A stretch of DNA of 64,000 bases, from positions 32,637,915 to 32,701,914 of the forward strand of contig JACMZG010001913.1 of the NCBI GenBank assembly GCA_018340805.1, read 5' to 3'. This document shows positions 48,346 through 60,745 of the stretch, piece by piece. Origin of the DNA: Microvelia longipes (Eukaryota > Arthropoda > Insecta > Hemiptera > Veliidae). The notes below the pieces were generated by a model. The model did no database searches. It was not told the origin of the DNA and worked only from the letters and a program-made list of their open reading frames with translations. The translations under genes were made by a program, and so were the position numbers. How positions within the stretch are numbered: the first letter of the stretch is position 1; every line of letters begins with the position of its first letter.

Positions 48346-49368
48346 GCAAAAAGAAAAATAAAATAAATAATTATTTAGTTCGAAACTAACACGTCAACGT
48401 GAGAAGGAACGAAGTTTGAAAAGATGTGATCGCTAGAGAGTCAAGAGACCGACTGTGAAGTCTAGGGAGCCGGCAGCGAGGTACATTCTTACCACGCCCC
48501 CAGGTGTACCACAACACAAACTTAAACTTTCCCTAGCTCTCTCTCTCTCTGTCTTTCTAGCCTGTAGGGAAATTTTATTTTATAATTTCTCTTAACAGCA
48601 ATCTACTTCCGCAATAGCTTTGAGTTCGTTTATAAGCCTATATCAAGTCTCACAACTTCTAAATTGTTTATAAAAGTTATCCATAAATTAATTAAGAAAG
48701 AGCCTTTACAAAATAATTGATATGACCAGCTAATACACCCAACCCTAGTAAGTTTAATATATCATGGAAGGGTGGCTTCATATGATAAATAGAGACTCAA
48801 ACAAAAGAATTTAATACCAGTCAAGTTCAATTATATGGTTGTTATGAACCGAATTTTCTTTATCAATTTTTCACACAAATTTGCAATTTTGAAATGATTT
48901 TTCGGTTAGGTCTATGTTTAGTACTACATTACTGAAATTAATAATTTTATATGAATTAGTTATTCTTTATAAAATAATTTACGAAAAATAACCATTAATC
49001 TTTTCATGCACTCTTAAATTTTCCAAAAATTTTCTGTCGGCTTGTATATACGCTTTTTTAACAAAACCGTCCCTAAAAGTAGTAAAACATAATCCTGTAA
49101 AATCTGGAAATCTTTAAAAATATTGATAGTGTATTATTTCAATGAACACAACTTGGGAAAAACATCCAACCGCAAAGAACTTTTTGGAATTATCCGTTCT
49201 GTCGTGAAAACCCGAAATCATAAAATGTTAACGAAAATATGACTAACATTACCTCTTTAGAGAATTAGGTGAAACGTTACGTGTAACGGAAATTTTCTCA
49301 TTTTCATTGAATTTAGTTTTTGAATTTTTATTAGAACAATTTGGTGTAGTGCCAAGTATATAGAATCG

Positions 49369-49598
49369 GGTGTACATCAGAACTTTTCCTCATCACATTG
49401 AATTCACTATGCTCATCCTCCCACCTTAGGACTCGCTGCGCTCGTCCTCATAATTTACAAGTTGTTAAATTTATACTGCGACACGGCTTCGAACTCACTT
49501 CGCTCGTCTTTCAGATAGTAAATAAATTCGTTTCATTTTCAGCGGTCATCCATCCAGGAGAGCAGTCAGTTCTCGATGCTGCATAACTTGGTGATACA
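49369..49598 (-). mobile_element. 5S-rRNA-derived SINE, long body
   Basis: Minus-strand head ATCACCAAGTTATGCAGCAT then CGAG and TCCTGGATGGATGACCGCTG keeps the C box. The body carries three variants of GAGGACGAGCGCAGCGAGTC (near 49500, 49445 and 49420), each able to form a short hairpin. The tail is GAGGAAAAGTTCTGATGTAC. The plus-strand frame across it is a shadow. Confidence 0.6.
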
Positions 49599-50504
49599 AT
49601 AAAAAGCATAAATATCCTAACCGTATTGAAAAGGAATTTAGTATATTCATAATTAATTATAATAGTATAGTTTTATAGTAAAACTATTATTTCGATTTCT
49701 AAAATGTAAAAGTATTGTCTTCATACATTTAAGTTTTGATAGGATAAAACTAGACTATTGATTTTTTTACAAACCACAATATATATCTATTATATTTATT
49801 TATATTTTATTTATTTTATTATAATATTATATTTATATATTTATTCATGACTATATGTGTTATATTATTGTCCAGTTAAAAACGCATAAAGATATTTTGG
49901 CGCACATCCTGACTTAGATTGATTTTGCCCAATTGATAAACCCTGAGGATTTTATTTATTTCTTTTTTTTTCAAAGTCGTATCAATAAATTTTCATTATT
50001 TTCGTAAATGTTAACAATCCGGAGTGATAAGGCATTGAACGGTAATTAGTCAATCTCGGTTTCATATTTTGGTGATGTAAATACCTTTTCTTATATAAGG
50101 CTAATAGGGAGTAAAAGGATTGTTCCAACCATACAGGTTCTTTTTTTCATAAAGGTTGGTCATATTTTTAAAGCTTCATTATATATTATAATGTGTTTAC
50201 GAAAAACTTAACTGTTCTACCTGATCTCATATTCCAAAATAAGGGGTTTATAAAGAGTGACTTTCTAAAAAAACCATAATATGTGCCATTCGGACCTTTT
50301 GGGTTGAATTTTCTATTAAATCATTGGCTTCGATTTATATTTATCCTTTGATGATTTCACTTCGTTGAAACCTGATTCTTTTTTATCAGTATCATAGGAC
50401 GTTTTCGGATTTTATTTTTTTTATTTTTAGTTTATTTTTTGATAACTTTTTAGTGTGTTGTTTAGTTAGTGTTGAGTAGATTTTATTGCTAAATAAACTA
50501 TTTA

Positions 50505-50853
50505 TTGATAAATTTTCAGTGGACCTTTTAAATTAAACAGTTTTAAGTTTTTTAAAAGAAGTAAAAAAGTATAAAGAAGAACGGTTACTTTTGTGATTAG
50601 TATAGGGTAAGTGACCGAATTAGGGGGAACGAGTGCAAACGTTGTTCCCTTGGTCACTTTGACCGGACTATTAATTGAGGTTCTTTTCTTTACATGGAAT
50701 GCCATAAAAAGGTTGAAGCTTATTGCAATTATTGCTTTTTTTGCAGCAGAGTGAATAGAGGTCTTTGATATATTTGTCGAACTATTATTAAATTTAAATC
50801 TCGATATAGGGTTGTGGGCCGATGATAATGGCCATAGAGTTTTAGGCCTTTGT
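50505..50853 (-). other. Unidentified open frame of about 116 codons
   Basis: No stop between a TAA near 50855 and the end near 50502. It includes HSAAKKAIIAISFNLFMAFH and KVTKGTTFALVPPNSV. The composition is rich in S, N, T and K, as expected from an A- and C-rich strand, so it may be chance. No splice pair, domain or homologue recognised. Confidence 0.15.
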
Positions 50854-51069
50854 TATCATTTGTACTTTAAAAAACCTTGGTAAAGATTCAAGTGCTTGTT
50901 TGGCTACGTGGTGCTACTTCAATGATCAAGTTTGTTCGTTTTTTATGAATTTTCAAATTTTGAAAAAGAGTCATTGCTTTTTTGGGGAGCTAGCTTTGAT
51001 TTATATTTCTTACAGTTTAACTCTTTGAATTATGAGGGCTAGCGAACTGTTGTCTGTTTGATAACAACG

Positions 51070-51160
51070 AGAGTACACATAAAACTTTGTAAACATTTCC
51101 GAGGTGCTTAATAACACTGAAACGGAAAATTCGTAAAATTTCGGATCGTGTAGTTGCACA
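51070..51160 (-). repeat. R1 repeat, partial
   Basis: GTACACATAAAACTTTGTAA, then CACTGAAACGGAAAATTCG and TTTCGGATCGTG follow the family order in reverse. Confidence 0.4.
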
Positions 51161-51819
51161 TGTTTTCGGATATAATATGTTATACTGAGAAAAATATATG
51201 TTAAAAGTTATACTTGTATTTTACAATCAGGTTCTACTACTTTTTATTTTTTATATGGACATATATTTGTCTCATGGACTTTGATGGGTCTTTTGATGCC
51301 TTGTTATTTGAGCAGGTATAATGATTCCAAGTGTACAGGTAAACAACTATTGTAGCTTGGGAATAAATTAACGTATTAGGTTAGGCTAGTTGAGTTGTTT
51401 TTCTGTATTATCCTTTGTTTTAGCTTTTTATGATGATTTGTTTCTCTAATTTTCATTTATTGGCTTTAAATGTAAAAAATTTGGGTCTTTTTCTTACTTC
51501 CTTCGATTTTTTTTTCATTTTCTCTTTTCCGGATGTTTAGCGTTGAGGTACCACTTTCACACATTTAAAACATATATATACCTATTAGACACATTGTTTC
51601 ATTTAACAATCTTTATCGGTTTGGGGGTATTACAATTCTATTAGTTTGTTCAATATCACTCTCTGTGTAGGGAAAATGTCATTATTTGGACAATATAAAC
51701 GAATTGTATTTTGATGAATGACCCCGAATGTGTGGTTGTCCTATGGTATATCTTCTAAACTTACAGGAAGGAATAAAAATATTGGAGGGGAAAAGCCCCC
51801 CCATTATTTACTTTTGCGA

Positions 51820-52015
51820 ACACCAGTTTCTTTTTATTTATTTATTTTGGAACCATGTTTTCTTATTTATACTGGTTTAAGTTTTTCTTTATTTATACTG
51901 CTACCAGTTATTCTTTTATTTATATGGTACACCGTTATTTCTTTATTTTAACGTGTACACCAAAGTTTTTCTTTGTATACTGCGTTCCCAGTTCTTCTTT
52001 CTACTGCGTTCAACA
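51820..52015. repeat. Degenerate minisatellite of about 25-30 bp
   Basis: Units such as TTTATACTGGTTTAAGTTTT, TTTATACTGCTACCAGTTAT and TTGTATACTGCGTTCCCAGT repeat six or seven times, all T-rich on the plus strand. The overlapping hydrophobic frames here follow from this composition. Confidence 0.5.
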
Positions 52016-53399
52016 ATTTGTTGTGTTTTATAAAATGTGTGGCTGTCAGTTCATATTTAATACATTCAACGATTCTGAACGTTGAATTTGGAGATGTGTA
52101 GCGGATGTTTTGTAGCCTGTACGCTGTCTTCATTAGGAATATTTGATGGTAGTTAATTAAATTCAAACTTATGTTTTGGGATTTAATGTGGATGTCATTT
52201 TTTCTAATATCTAATGATCCACCAACCCCAATTTTTTATGATTTTGTTATATTAGTACGGCCGGCTAAACAATTGACAGGCGAGAACAATGGTGTTGAGG
52301 AGCCATAGGTTTGGCCCTGATTTGAATTGAGGGCGTGGTTTATCCGGACTACCTTATTGCTCCAGCCATTATTTTTCTTGTGTCACTGATTTTAGCGGTG
52401 TGTCTTACGTGATTAATGATATAATTATCGGGGTAGGAAATGTCGTACTAAGTTTATTTACGCGTATAATATAAAGTTATTGATAACAATAATTCTTTAT
52501 GAAGATTCAGGTCCTATGAAAATCATTCAATGCTTCTTGATTTTTCATTATCTTAATTATTGATAAATTTGTTTATATTAAATTTTTCAAGGCCATATTG
52601 ATTTTCCTTCCTTTAGGGATTATTGTTGAAAAAATTTCCTTGTATGCCAAACTTTGATCCATGGCGGGTGTTATTAATTCTATTTGATTAAATCGCTAGG
52701 TTAGTCTATTGGCTTAAGAGTGGTTTGTTGAGTATTGACTTGATTGTTATAATATAAAGAGATTACGTCACGAGTGCCATTTATTATATTAAAGGGTGCG
52801 TCAGTTCTGTACCAGTTCTGAGAGCGGTTGTGGAATTTTACAGTTTGGTTTAAAATTGCTTTTATATTTTTAGATCTACATATGTTTCAACTTAGTGTTT
52901 TAATTTAAAGAGACCTGGTCCTTCTCAGCGGGTTTAGGTTAATTAAAGAACCTCTTGATTTTTTTTTTTTTATTATTATATTGTATTTTATTATATATAC
53001 ATTTGATATTATAAGTTAAATAATTAATTAATTTAAATGTTATACAATAATTGTTACATTATAACTTACAAAACAACTTCCTCCATTTAGGAAGCCTGTG
53101 TGTGGAGGGGTGGATTGCTCTTGAAATTTGAAACCATTTAAAACAGTGTCAACAAACTTTGACTTGACGTGTTGACAGCCACATCTTCAATCGTTATTCA
53201 TTAGGACTTTTTCATGGAGTTCGTAACATGATTGGCGCCATCAAAATGATGAATTCAGTTCGGAAGTCTCTATTTTTTGATTTTACCTATATATTTCACG
53301 ATTTTTCTTATTTATTTTCTTCACAAGTTTTCTTTTTCTTGATGATAACTTCACACTACAGAAACAAACTTTGTTGAAACATTAGCGGACCATAAACGG

Positions 53400-53480
53400 G
53401 AAAAATTGCTAAACTGAAACGGATTAATTCCAGGTGACCATCCGGTTTCAGATTTTTGCAAACAGGCACTCTCTATATCC
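53400..53480 (-). repeat. R1 repeat, partial
   Basis: CTGAAACGGATTAATTCCAG, CCATCCGGTTTCAGATTTTT and GCAAACAGGCACTCTCTATA match the family centre in reverse. Confidence 0.4.
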
Positions 53481-53928
53481 TAAGATTATGAGAATGTAAA
53501 ATAAATTTTTATGGTTTGGCTCTTACAATTTTTGAATGATGATGAAGGTATGTGGAAATTAAACGGTTGATGTTGGGACAGCTGTGTTTTGTCCAAGAGT
53601 TGGATAATAGCAGGTCAATTAATTTAAAGGCAGTGACTTTCTGAGGTACCTGACATATTTTTCATTAGTATAATATGTGTAAATAATTTTTATTGGAGTA
53701 TATTATTTTAACTAAACATTTCTTCTGCTTTTTATAAAGGCGATTTTAATTGATAATTAATCGATATTTTATCTTAGTAATGCTGTAATATTCTTTTAAT
53801 CGAGTTATTATAATACTACGTGTGCTAAGTTAGGTCTGTGGATATCCTTACATCGTAATTGCGGTTTCAGTTTTATTTGCCTTAGAAAAATTTAATATTG
53901 ATTTTAGAGAAAATATTTTAAATTCTTG

Positions 53929-53952
53929 GTACGGGGTACTCGAAATTTAGTT
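53929..53952 (-). mobile_element. 5S-SINE 3' tail fragment
   Basis: TTGGTACGGGGTACTCG is the reverse complement of the CGAGTACCCCGTACCAA tail shared by the 5S-SINE copies. No head is recognisable. Confidence 0.3.
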
Positions 53953-54784
53953 TTATATGGATTTGTTCCCTATCTCAATTATTTCACTCGCCGATCCATT
54001 TTTAGTGTTCTTTTCATTTTTTTTGTGGCCTATGACGACTTGTAGTGAATTCTGGAATGTTACTACTGTAAAGCAGACTAACGGTAGATTTAAATTGTTT
54101 ATGAGTAGTTTTATCTTGGCATAATCACTGGGCCTCAAAGCGAACATAAGATGACAATGGAATGAGGGACCTTCGACCCTTTTGGCCGTCCGCTTGCGTT
54201 TGCGATGTGGACTGCTTCGCGGCACTGGTTATTGTAGTCATCATTCGTCTATTAGGTTTTTATACGTGGGCATACTGTACGATTAAGGTTTTTAAATGTT
54301 TAGTCACAAATAATTTGTTCTAATATGTCAATCCATACATATTATTTTACTAGCTCATTTTTCCTTTTTCTTTGTATGTGCGTGTGTGTGTTTGTTATAA
54401 GTAGTTTCTAGTGTTCATGCTTTGAGTAAAACTTCCGTTAAATCATTCTAAGCCGGTAATTGTGCTATTCGAAAATATTTTTTTATGCGTCACTACCCGT
54501 ATAATGACCTCACAAAATTATCGGCAAAATTGTTGAACGCGGGGAAAATATTTGATGCGATTCGTTTGATTTCGAGTGTGTGGGCTATGTAAGACACATA
54601 TGTGCAGTTTCTCTTCATCTTGTTTTTTGTTTATTTTCCCAAAACAAAGGGTTGTTTTAATTGTAAAAAAATCAGAAATGATCAATTGATTCTAATTTAA
54701 CTACAGCTTTACTTAATGATATAGTACATAGTTTTCGTGCTGTTTATCTAAGAGCGTGTAATAAGTGCTGTTGGGTTTGCCGCT

Positions 54785-54890
54785 AGATGATAGGATGCAT
54801 TTCTTCTGGGACGAGCGAGCGATACGAAAGGGCGATGCCGTAGCGATGCGATGTGATAAGAAGTTTGAGGTACCGTACGATTTCCTTTGT
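54785..54890 (+). mobile_element. Possible 5S-SINE body and tail
   Basis: TTCTGGGACGAGCGAGCGAT and, 65 bp later, AAGTTTGAGGTACCGTACG resemble the body and tail of the family. The head is missing and the match is loose. Confidence 0.3.
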
Positions 54891-55059
54891 TGATTTGCTA
54901 AATCATTAAGCTATTAAAACCTTTGGTATGTCAGAAAATTGTTTTTGGATTTTAGGCGGCACATACTTTCTATTGATTAGGTTAAGGGGGGGGCGCATAA
55001 TAAGTAGGTCAAATTTAGAATTAAATTAGCCTTTGGATTTTACAGTATGTCGCCAATTT

Positions 55060-55655
55060 TTGTTCTACACTTGAGTATTTTTATTTCCATTATACCTTTA
55101 CTGTTTATGATTACCATTTATATACGTTATATTTATTATCCTATACTACTATCTGTTTCTGTTACCATTTATTACTATTTGATTTAATACCATCTTATAC
55201 TCTGTTTTCATGATTACCTTTCTTATCCTATATTTTACAATTCTATATATGTTTCATGATATACCATTTTATACCTTTATTTAATTTCAATATACTACTT
55301 ATGTTTTTTGTATACATTATATACCTTATTATTTATTTACCACTTACTACCAATCCTATTTCTTATTATACATTCACTTTACACTTTTTCTTTCCTTTTT
55401 TACTTTTATCTTATTATCTTTCTTATTTTATTTTAAATCTCAATTTTATTGTCCTTCTTTTTCCTTTCTTATTTTTCTTTATTCTCTTCAATCGTTTTTA
55501 TAACGCATATCCTTTCTACCATTATTCCTATTTACCCATCCCATTTTTTATTTTCTGTATCTATGTTCTAGTCTTTTTTTTCTACTTGATATTATTTTAT
55601 TTTTTCTTCTTATCTATTTTTTTTATCTTATTTATTTATTTTTATTACTCATGAT
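55060..55655. repeat. Polypyrimidine, low-complexity tract
   Basis: About 600 bp almost free of G on the plus strand, with recurring variants of TTATACCATTTATTAC and TTCTTTTTT. It looks like a decayed simple repeat. The 132-codon hydrophobic frame at 55256-55654 follows from the composition. Confidence 0.7.
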
Positions 55656-55745
55656 TGTATTCGTAGTGTAATTGGTTTAAGTAATATAGAAATAAGATGG
55701 ATTCAACACTCCTAGATATTTACCAAGATTCCTGCACCTCTAATT

Positions 55746-55765
55746 ATACAAGGATATCCTTGTAT
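55746..55765. repeat. Perfect 20-bp palindrome
   Basis: ATACAAGGATATCCTTGTAT equals its own reverse complement. Could be a binding site for a dimeric factor or chance; nothing adjacent decides. Confidence 0.6.
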
Positions 55766-55815
55766 GGGATATTTAACACTGAATTAGGGTTATTTGAACG
55801 CAAAACTCAGTTGAA

Positions 55816-55947
55816 ATGGCATGTAAACGCCTAATATTTTCCTCGAAGTACCCGGAGGACTTCCTGATCCGGGACTACACTTGTGGACTTGATGAAGTCA
55901 TATTTAAACTTTACAAGAAGATAAGTCGGAATATAAGACGTCATTAG
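55816..55947 (+). CDS. Small unidentified coding-like frame
   Basis: ATG at 55816 opens 43 codons to TAG: MACKRLIFSSKYPEDFLIRD, then YTCGLDEVIFKLYKKISRN. GC is clearly above the polypyrimidine tract just upstream, and codon use is even. About 100 bp downstream another coding-like segment follows on the same strand in a different frame. Together they may be the remains of one transposon gene. Not recognised; a real small gene cannot be excluded. Confidence 0.25.
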   Translation: MACKRLIFSSKYPEDFLIRDYTCGLDEVIFKLYKKISRNIRRH

Positions 55948-56048
55948 ATTGTGAAAGTGTCCAGATAAACCCCTTCCTGAGTAAATTCTATTCGCTGAAT
56001 TGCAAAAATGTACACTTTCAATTTCTGACTCATTCCCGTTTATTCAAG

Positions 56049-56176
56049 GCAGATTTAACCATATTCATTTTATAAGCAACCTTATGAGGGTGGGGTTACG
56101 GGGCAAGGAGGAGAACACACACACACTCGAATATTTGATGAGTGCTGAACTAGACACCTACAAATACATGAACAGG
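56049..56176 (+). CDS. Exon-like segment on the plus strand
   Basis: Acceptor-like CATTCCCGTTTATTCAAG ends at 56048 and donor AGG|GTAAGA starts at 56177. The 128 nt read RFNHIHFISNLMRVGLRGKE and ENTHTLEYLMSAELDTYKYM in one frame, entering in phase 1 and leaving in phase 0. A (CA)n run sits inside. No domain is recognised. It could be a true exon of a plus-strand gene or part of a decayed element with 55816-55947. Confidence 0.25.
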
Positions 56177-57415
56177 GTAAGACATAACAAACGAACTTTA
56201 TAGTATAAGCAAGGCACTTTCAAGCTTGGAAGAGGTTATCAGTGCAAAACGTATAAAGCCAATAACAAACATATAATACAATTAATACTGTTATGACATA
56301 AAGTGATGAGATACAAGGTTAAAATTTTTTCGTAAGGTTTAGTTCTGATGATGTCCTAATTGGAACTTAAATGAGCAATGAGCTTTGGTAATCAAATAAC
56401 TTATATATGTTTATGGAATGCAAATTTTCTTCGAACTTATGAGGAAAAATGACAAGGGTGTTTTCATTTTCAAATTTGTATAAATACATTGATTGCATGA
56501 CCTATATTATATTCTTAAAGAAAATATGTATTCTCATACCATGACTTTAGATAAAGTTTACCGTTTCTCCTGTATTTCTGATGAATATAAAATCCGAATA
56601 ACAATAAAAATAATAAATATTCATAAATTATTTAAACCTAAAAGTATGATGTATTTTTTTTTGTTGATAAGTGAACCTTAAACAGTAAAATAGAATTACT
56701 AAGTTTTTGTTTATGTCCATAGCATTTCAAGTAATAAAAGGTTTAAAATAATATGTCATATTGTATGACTGTCTTTTATTTAATTTCTATTCTTTACAAT
56801 GAAACTAGAAGTGATTGTTAGGGTATTAGGCCGCTCTTTTAATGAGATGTTAAGTTGTTTTAAAGTTATCGCTGGATGTATATAGCTTTAATCCAGGTTT
56901 ATTTATTCGATTTGGTTGGAGTGTTGGGCATTCTTATTGTAATTTCGTGTAGAGTAGTTCGTTTACCTTTTGGCCTACTTAGGAGTCCAAAGTGACGAGA
57001 AGAGGTACCGTTAGAAACAAAATAAAAAACAGTGTTCCTGACTTTGACTTAATGCTTGGGGTACTTTTCGTGTACCATTAAACTAGTGGTGCTTTTTTAT
57101 TTTTTAATCTATCTTGAGTTTTTATCGAGTTTTATTTTGAATGTTAAAAAATTAATTTCATTCTTAAAAAAAAATGATGAAGTTAATGATTTTTTATACA
57201 CTTTATTTATAATATTACTTGTGGTTGTCCTATGTCCTATACAATACATATATTACTTATTACTTTATTTTAATGTATCATTTTGCTACTCTGCAATCTA
57301 TTTTATGGATACGCATTTGAAGAAGGCGTCGTATTGTAAGGTGGTTCATACACTAAATCAATTGAGACCGGTTTCAGCTCAATCGAACCACCCAAGTGGT
57401 ATATATTACCTGTAT

Positions 57416-57449
57416 ATTCTATTACCTATATAGATATAGGTAATAGAAT
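57416..57449. repeat. 34-bp palindrome (16-bp arms)
   Basis: ATTCTATTACCTATAT, AG, ATATAGGTAATAGAAT: perfect arms. Just upstream GGTGGTTC...GAACCACC (near 57341-57391) forms a second, looser stem with an inner ATTGAG/CTCAAT pair. Confidence 0.8.
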
Positions 57450-58309
57450 GACGTCTACGGTATCTGGCTTCCTGGTTAGCCTACTATCCCAGATAGTCAG
57501 TACATAAATTCCCCTATCAAGTTGAGCAGGCCCGCAACAGGGTGCTGCGAAGTAAGGTGTACGGTCAGCGGCCCAAATGATAAAAATTCACTAATTACAT
57601 AGTAAAAGACTAAATACATTGTGAAAAAATATATTAAGGCAAGAACTTCTTCGGAGCGAGCTAATGACTCGAAATAAAAGCCTCTGATTTCTGATATGAC
57701 AAGTGTTCTGAGATGACATCAGATTTTGCGTGATTGCAAATAAATTTTTTCTTAGGTAGGAAGTTTATGAACACTTTATTCCCTACTGTACAGAACGTGA
57801 AATGCAAAATTTTTATCCACCGTAAATAGAAGAGATTTTTTCACAGCATAAGAAAAAACTTTTTTGTTCACCTATTTGCCGCGAGGAGGGCTGAAGACCG
57901 CATTTTTTGTAGTTCAGCCATAGTACCGCTAAATAGCAACCCTCACTTAACAGTATAAATCATCAATTAAATCACAATAGATCACAACAGAAATAACTTT
58001 CTGTAGTGATCTATTTCTTGTTTCTTTACAAACGAAATTACATCACGATAAAATTATTTAAATCATCATTAAATTATTTTATAAATGGTATTTATTTTTT
58101 GTAATATTTGATGGTAATACTTGACTGAGAGCTATAAAAGGAGCAATCAAAAGTGACATCACTATTAATTTTATAGTACTATTTAGAACCACAATACCTC
58201 GAGGGGCATTAAAAAAATCTAAAACAAAAATGTAACATAATACATCTAACGTTATCTTTATTACAGGTTCTCATCTAAAAACATCTCAACAAACTATGGG
58301 TTATAAACT

Positions 58310-58583
58310 TAGAAGAACCTTAGTGACCTCAATTCGGACGAGCTTCTTCGAAATTCCCAAGAATATCTTCTCAGACTTTTCATCCTTTGCGTCTTACTTC
58401 TAAACCCTTTGAGTTATTTCCTTCTTTTACAACTTCTAAGAAAAGTAATTTGATGAAGCCTTCGGTCAGAAGACCTACATTCTCGTAATTCTTTAGTAAA
58501 TACTTGTTTGATTTGTTACAAGGACTATAAAATTTAAAATTAACCAAAAATTGTTTTCCTATCTCACCCACAAATAATCTCAT
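58310..58583. other. Coding-like island, both strands open
   Basis: Minus strand: YENVGLLTEGFIKLLFLEVV then KEGNNSKGLE, reaching a donor-like GAA|GTAAGA. Plus strand: LSDLNSDELLRNSQEYLL and RLFILCVLLLNPLSYFLLLQ. Composition is GC-richer than flanks. No family recognised; probably a decayed coding remnant with strand unsettled. Confidence 0.25.
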
Positions 58584-60144
58584 TTCTTTTAAATTATTTC
58601 AAAATTCCTTAAATAAGTTCTATTTATTTATATTAATTTTAAATATCAAAAGTAAAGGGTAATTTGATTAAAGTTAAATTATCAAGTACACTTGTCAGGG
58701 GCAAGAAAAAACGGATCATTAAATCGTAAGATGATAGGTATGAGGGTTTCCTTTGTTTGATGTCGATGTTGCACACAAACTCGGCTTGCTTTGGCGTCTA
58801 TCTGCTACGTGGCGGAAATATTATCTTAGAAATTAATAATAACATGTCTCTATGGCTGTTTTATCTTATAAATAGCATAAATTTCATAAAGCCTGTAACA
58901 GATTTGTTTTTATTTCACCAAAAAACCATTTTGGATCATAAAGAGTGGTCTCTTTCTATTATTGTTACAGTAATTTTAAGGTTGGAAGTAAATTCATCTC
59001 AAAAAGACACTTTTTACTAGAAGAAGCAATTATTAAAAAGAACAATAGAATTGTAAAATTGGTGCGAAGCTTCGGATGAGGAAGTGAATAGGGACCACTA
59101 CTGACCGAGTAAAATTTCTGAGAAGGCTCAGTGGGTGGATCTAGTGGGTTCATTGTACTCTGTAGTCACTTCTCAGATTCTATAGACTACCTTAGTGTAC
59201 AAGTCACTAAGTCGGACTTATAATCCAACCGTGACTTAACGAACATTATAAGTAACTATATAATGAAAAGGACAATGGAAGAGTTGTTACTTTCCGACAT
59301 TTTGGTTATTCATAAAACCTGTAGTCACTGCCAAGGCTTCGAAATATAACAAGACTAGTCATGAGTCAGTCATTTTACTGTAGCTTTAATAAAGCACTCG
59401 GTATACCACTATACTTACTCTAAGTATTAATTAACATTAGTAGTCAAGCGTTACACTGGAACTTACTGAAAGTCAACAGTGCGATTTTCATCAGTGTGAC
59501 ACCTAATAAACTGACACAGTTGATGTAACCATTCTAATCTTCATTGAAACTAGTGTATTATCACAGGAAGTTAATACAATGCTATGTCATATTTTTCATG
59601 GGGCATGTGATAAAAAAATGCTTTTTAGATTAGGTGTTACTATCTAAAAAAAAAAAAATGCCTAGATTGTCATAATAAACGTTGCTACTTCATTTACTCT
59701 TCATTTGTTCATTTGTACAAGCTGTCTAACAAAAAATTCTAAGCGTCGAATCTAAGAAAATTCTAAGCCATTCTTCTTAACAATTCATTTCTTGCTTAAG
59801 ATTTTGTTTTATATCTGTGATAAGCGGTTCAGTAGTATTACTATTTGACAATAAATTATTTTTGAATTTTATTCCAATGGCTATACTAAACTGTGGTCAT
59901 AATTACTAAATCGGCGGCAAGTTTAGCTGTGCAGTTTAAAGTACAGTTTCACAGTTGTACTTAAAACCCCGGAATTAACTGAATAAGTAGTACTGCTCTG
60001 TTATGAAACTTAAACCAAACACTTAAGCATGAAATGAATTGTTGATCAAGAGTAAAGGCAAATCTTGCGGATGTGGGACCTCCGCCCTTAAAATGATTTG
60101 TTTAGTTATAAACTTATTTGTGGTATATAACGATAAAAATGTAT

Positions 60145-60225
60145 TGCCAGTAACAAGATTCGAATCTGGGCCCTGGCATTAACTACTTTGGATACTCAGA
60201 ACGACACCGGAATATTATTTATGTT
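60145..60225 (-). mobile_element. Possible tRNA-derived SINE head, reverse orientation
   Basis: On the minus strand CCGGTGTCGTTCTGAGTATC, AGTTAATGCCAGGGCC and AGATTCGAATCTTG have the spacing of a tRNA-like head with a B-box-like GATTCGAATCT. A tail was not identified. Confidence 0.35.
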
Positions 60226-60745
60226 TAAAACTAAAACTTTATAAACATGGACGACAAATTCCAAAAATTTGTTGTTTGCCAACTGTGAACAACAAATTTT
60301 ATTTTAGTTTTCATCATTCGTCATTTTAGAAAAATGACGCTTGTGGTATTGTTTGAATAACGGATGAGAAGGACAAAGTAGAGGTGATTGATTATCTTCC
60401 TGATTTGAAATTCTGGTTGACTCCAACAGTTAACCTATGTAAGTAATTTTCAAGTTCATGCTAATCTGAGCTTATGCAATAAAGACTGAAGACTCCTGTG
60501 TATGGATCCACAGGAACTGTAGATAGAACTACAGTCACAATACTCAACCTGTACATGAAAAAGCTGACAAGAAAAAACCTGGTACAAGATATGGACGACT
60601 GTAGCCTTGATTTGTATGTTTCTTTTTGTCCTCATTTATACCACAGGTATAAATATAGTGTTGGATAGTACAGTGGTTGCTCTAAAACTTTAAAACCCAA
60701 ATTTCGACTGGATTCTCCATTTCCCATGTTATACCTCCTTTGTGT

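Noticed and set aside
53953..54225. 90-codon minus-strand frame beginning MPRSSPHRKRKR
   Set aside because: No domain, splice pair or neighbouring frame supports it; kept as unproven.
55256..55654. 132-codon hydrophobic, membrane-protein-like frame
   Set aside because: Lies wholly in a polypyrimidine tract; Phe, Leu, Tyr and Ile richness follows from T/C composition.
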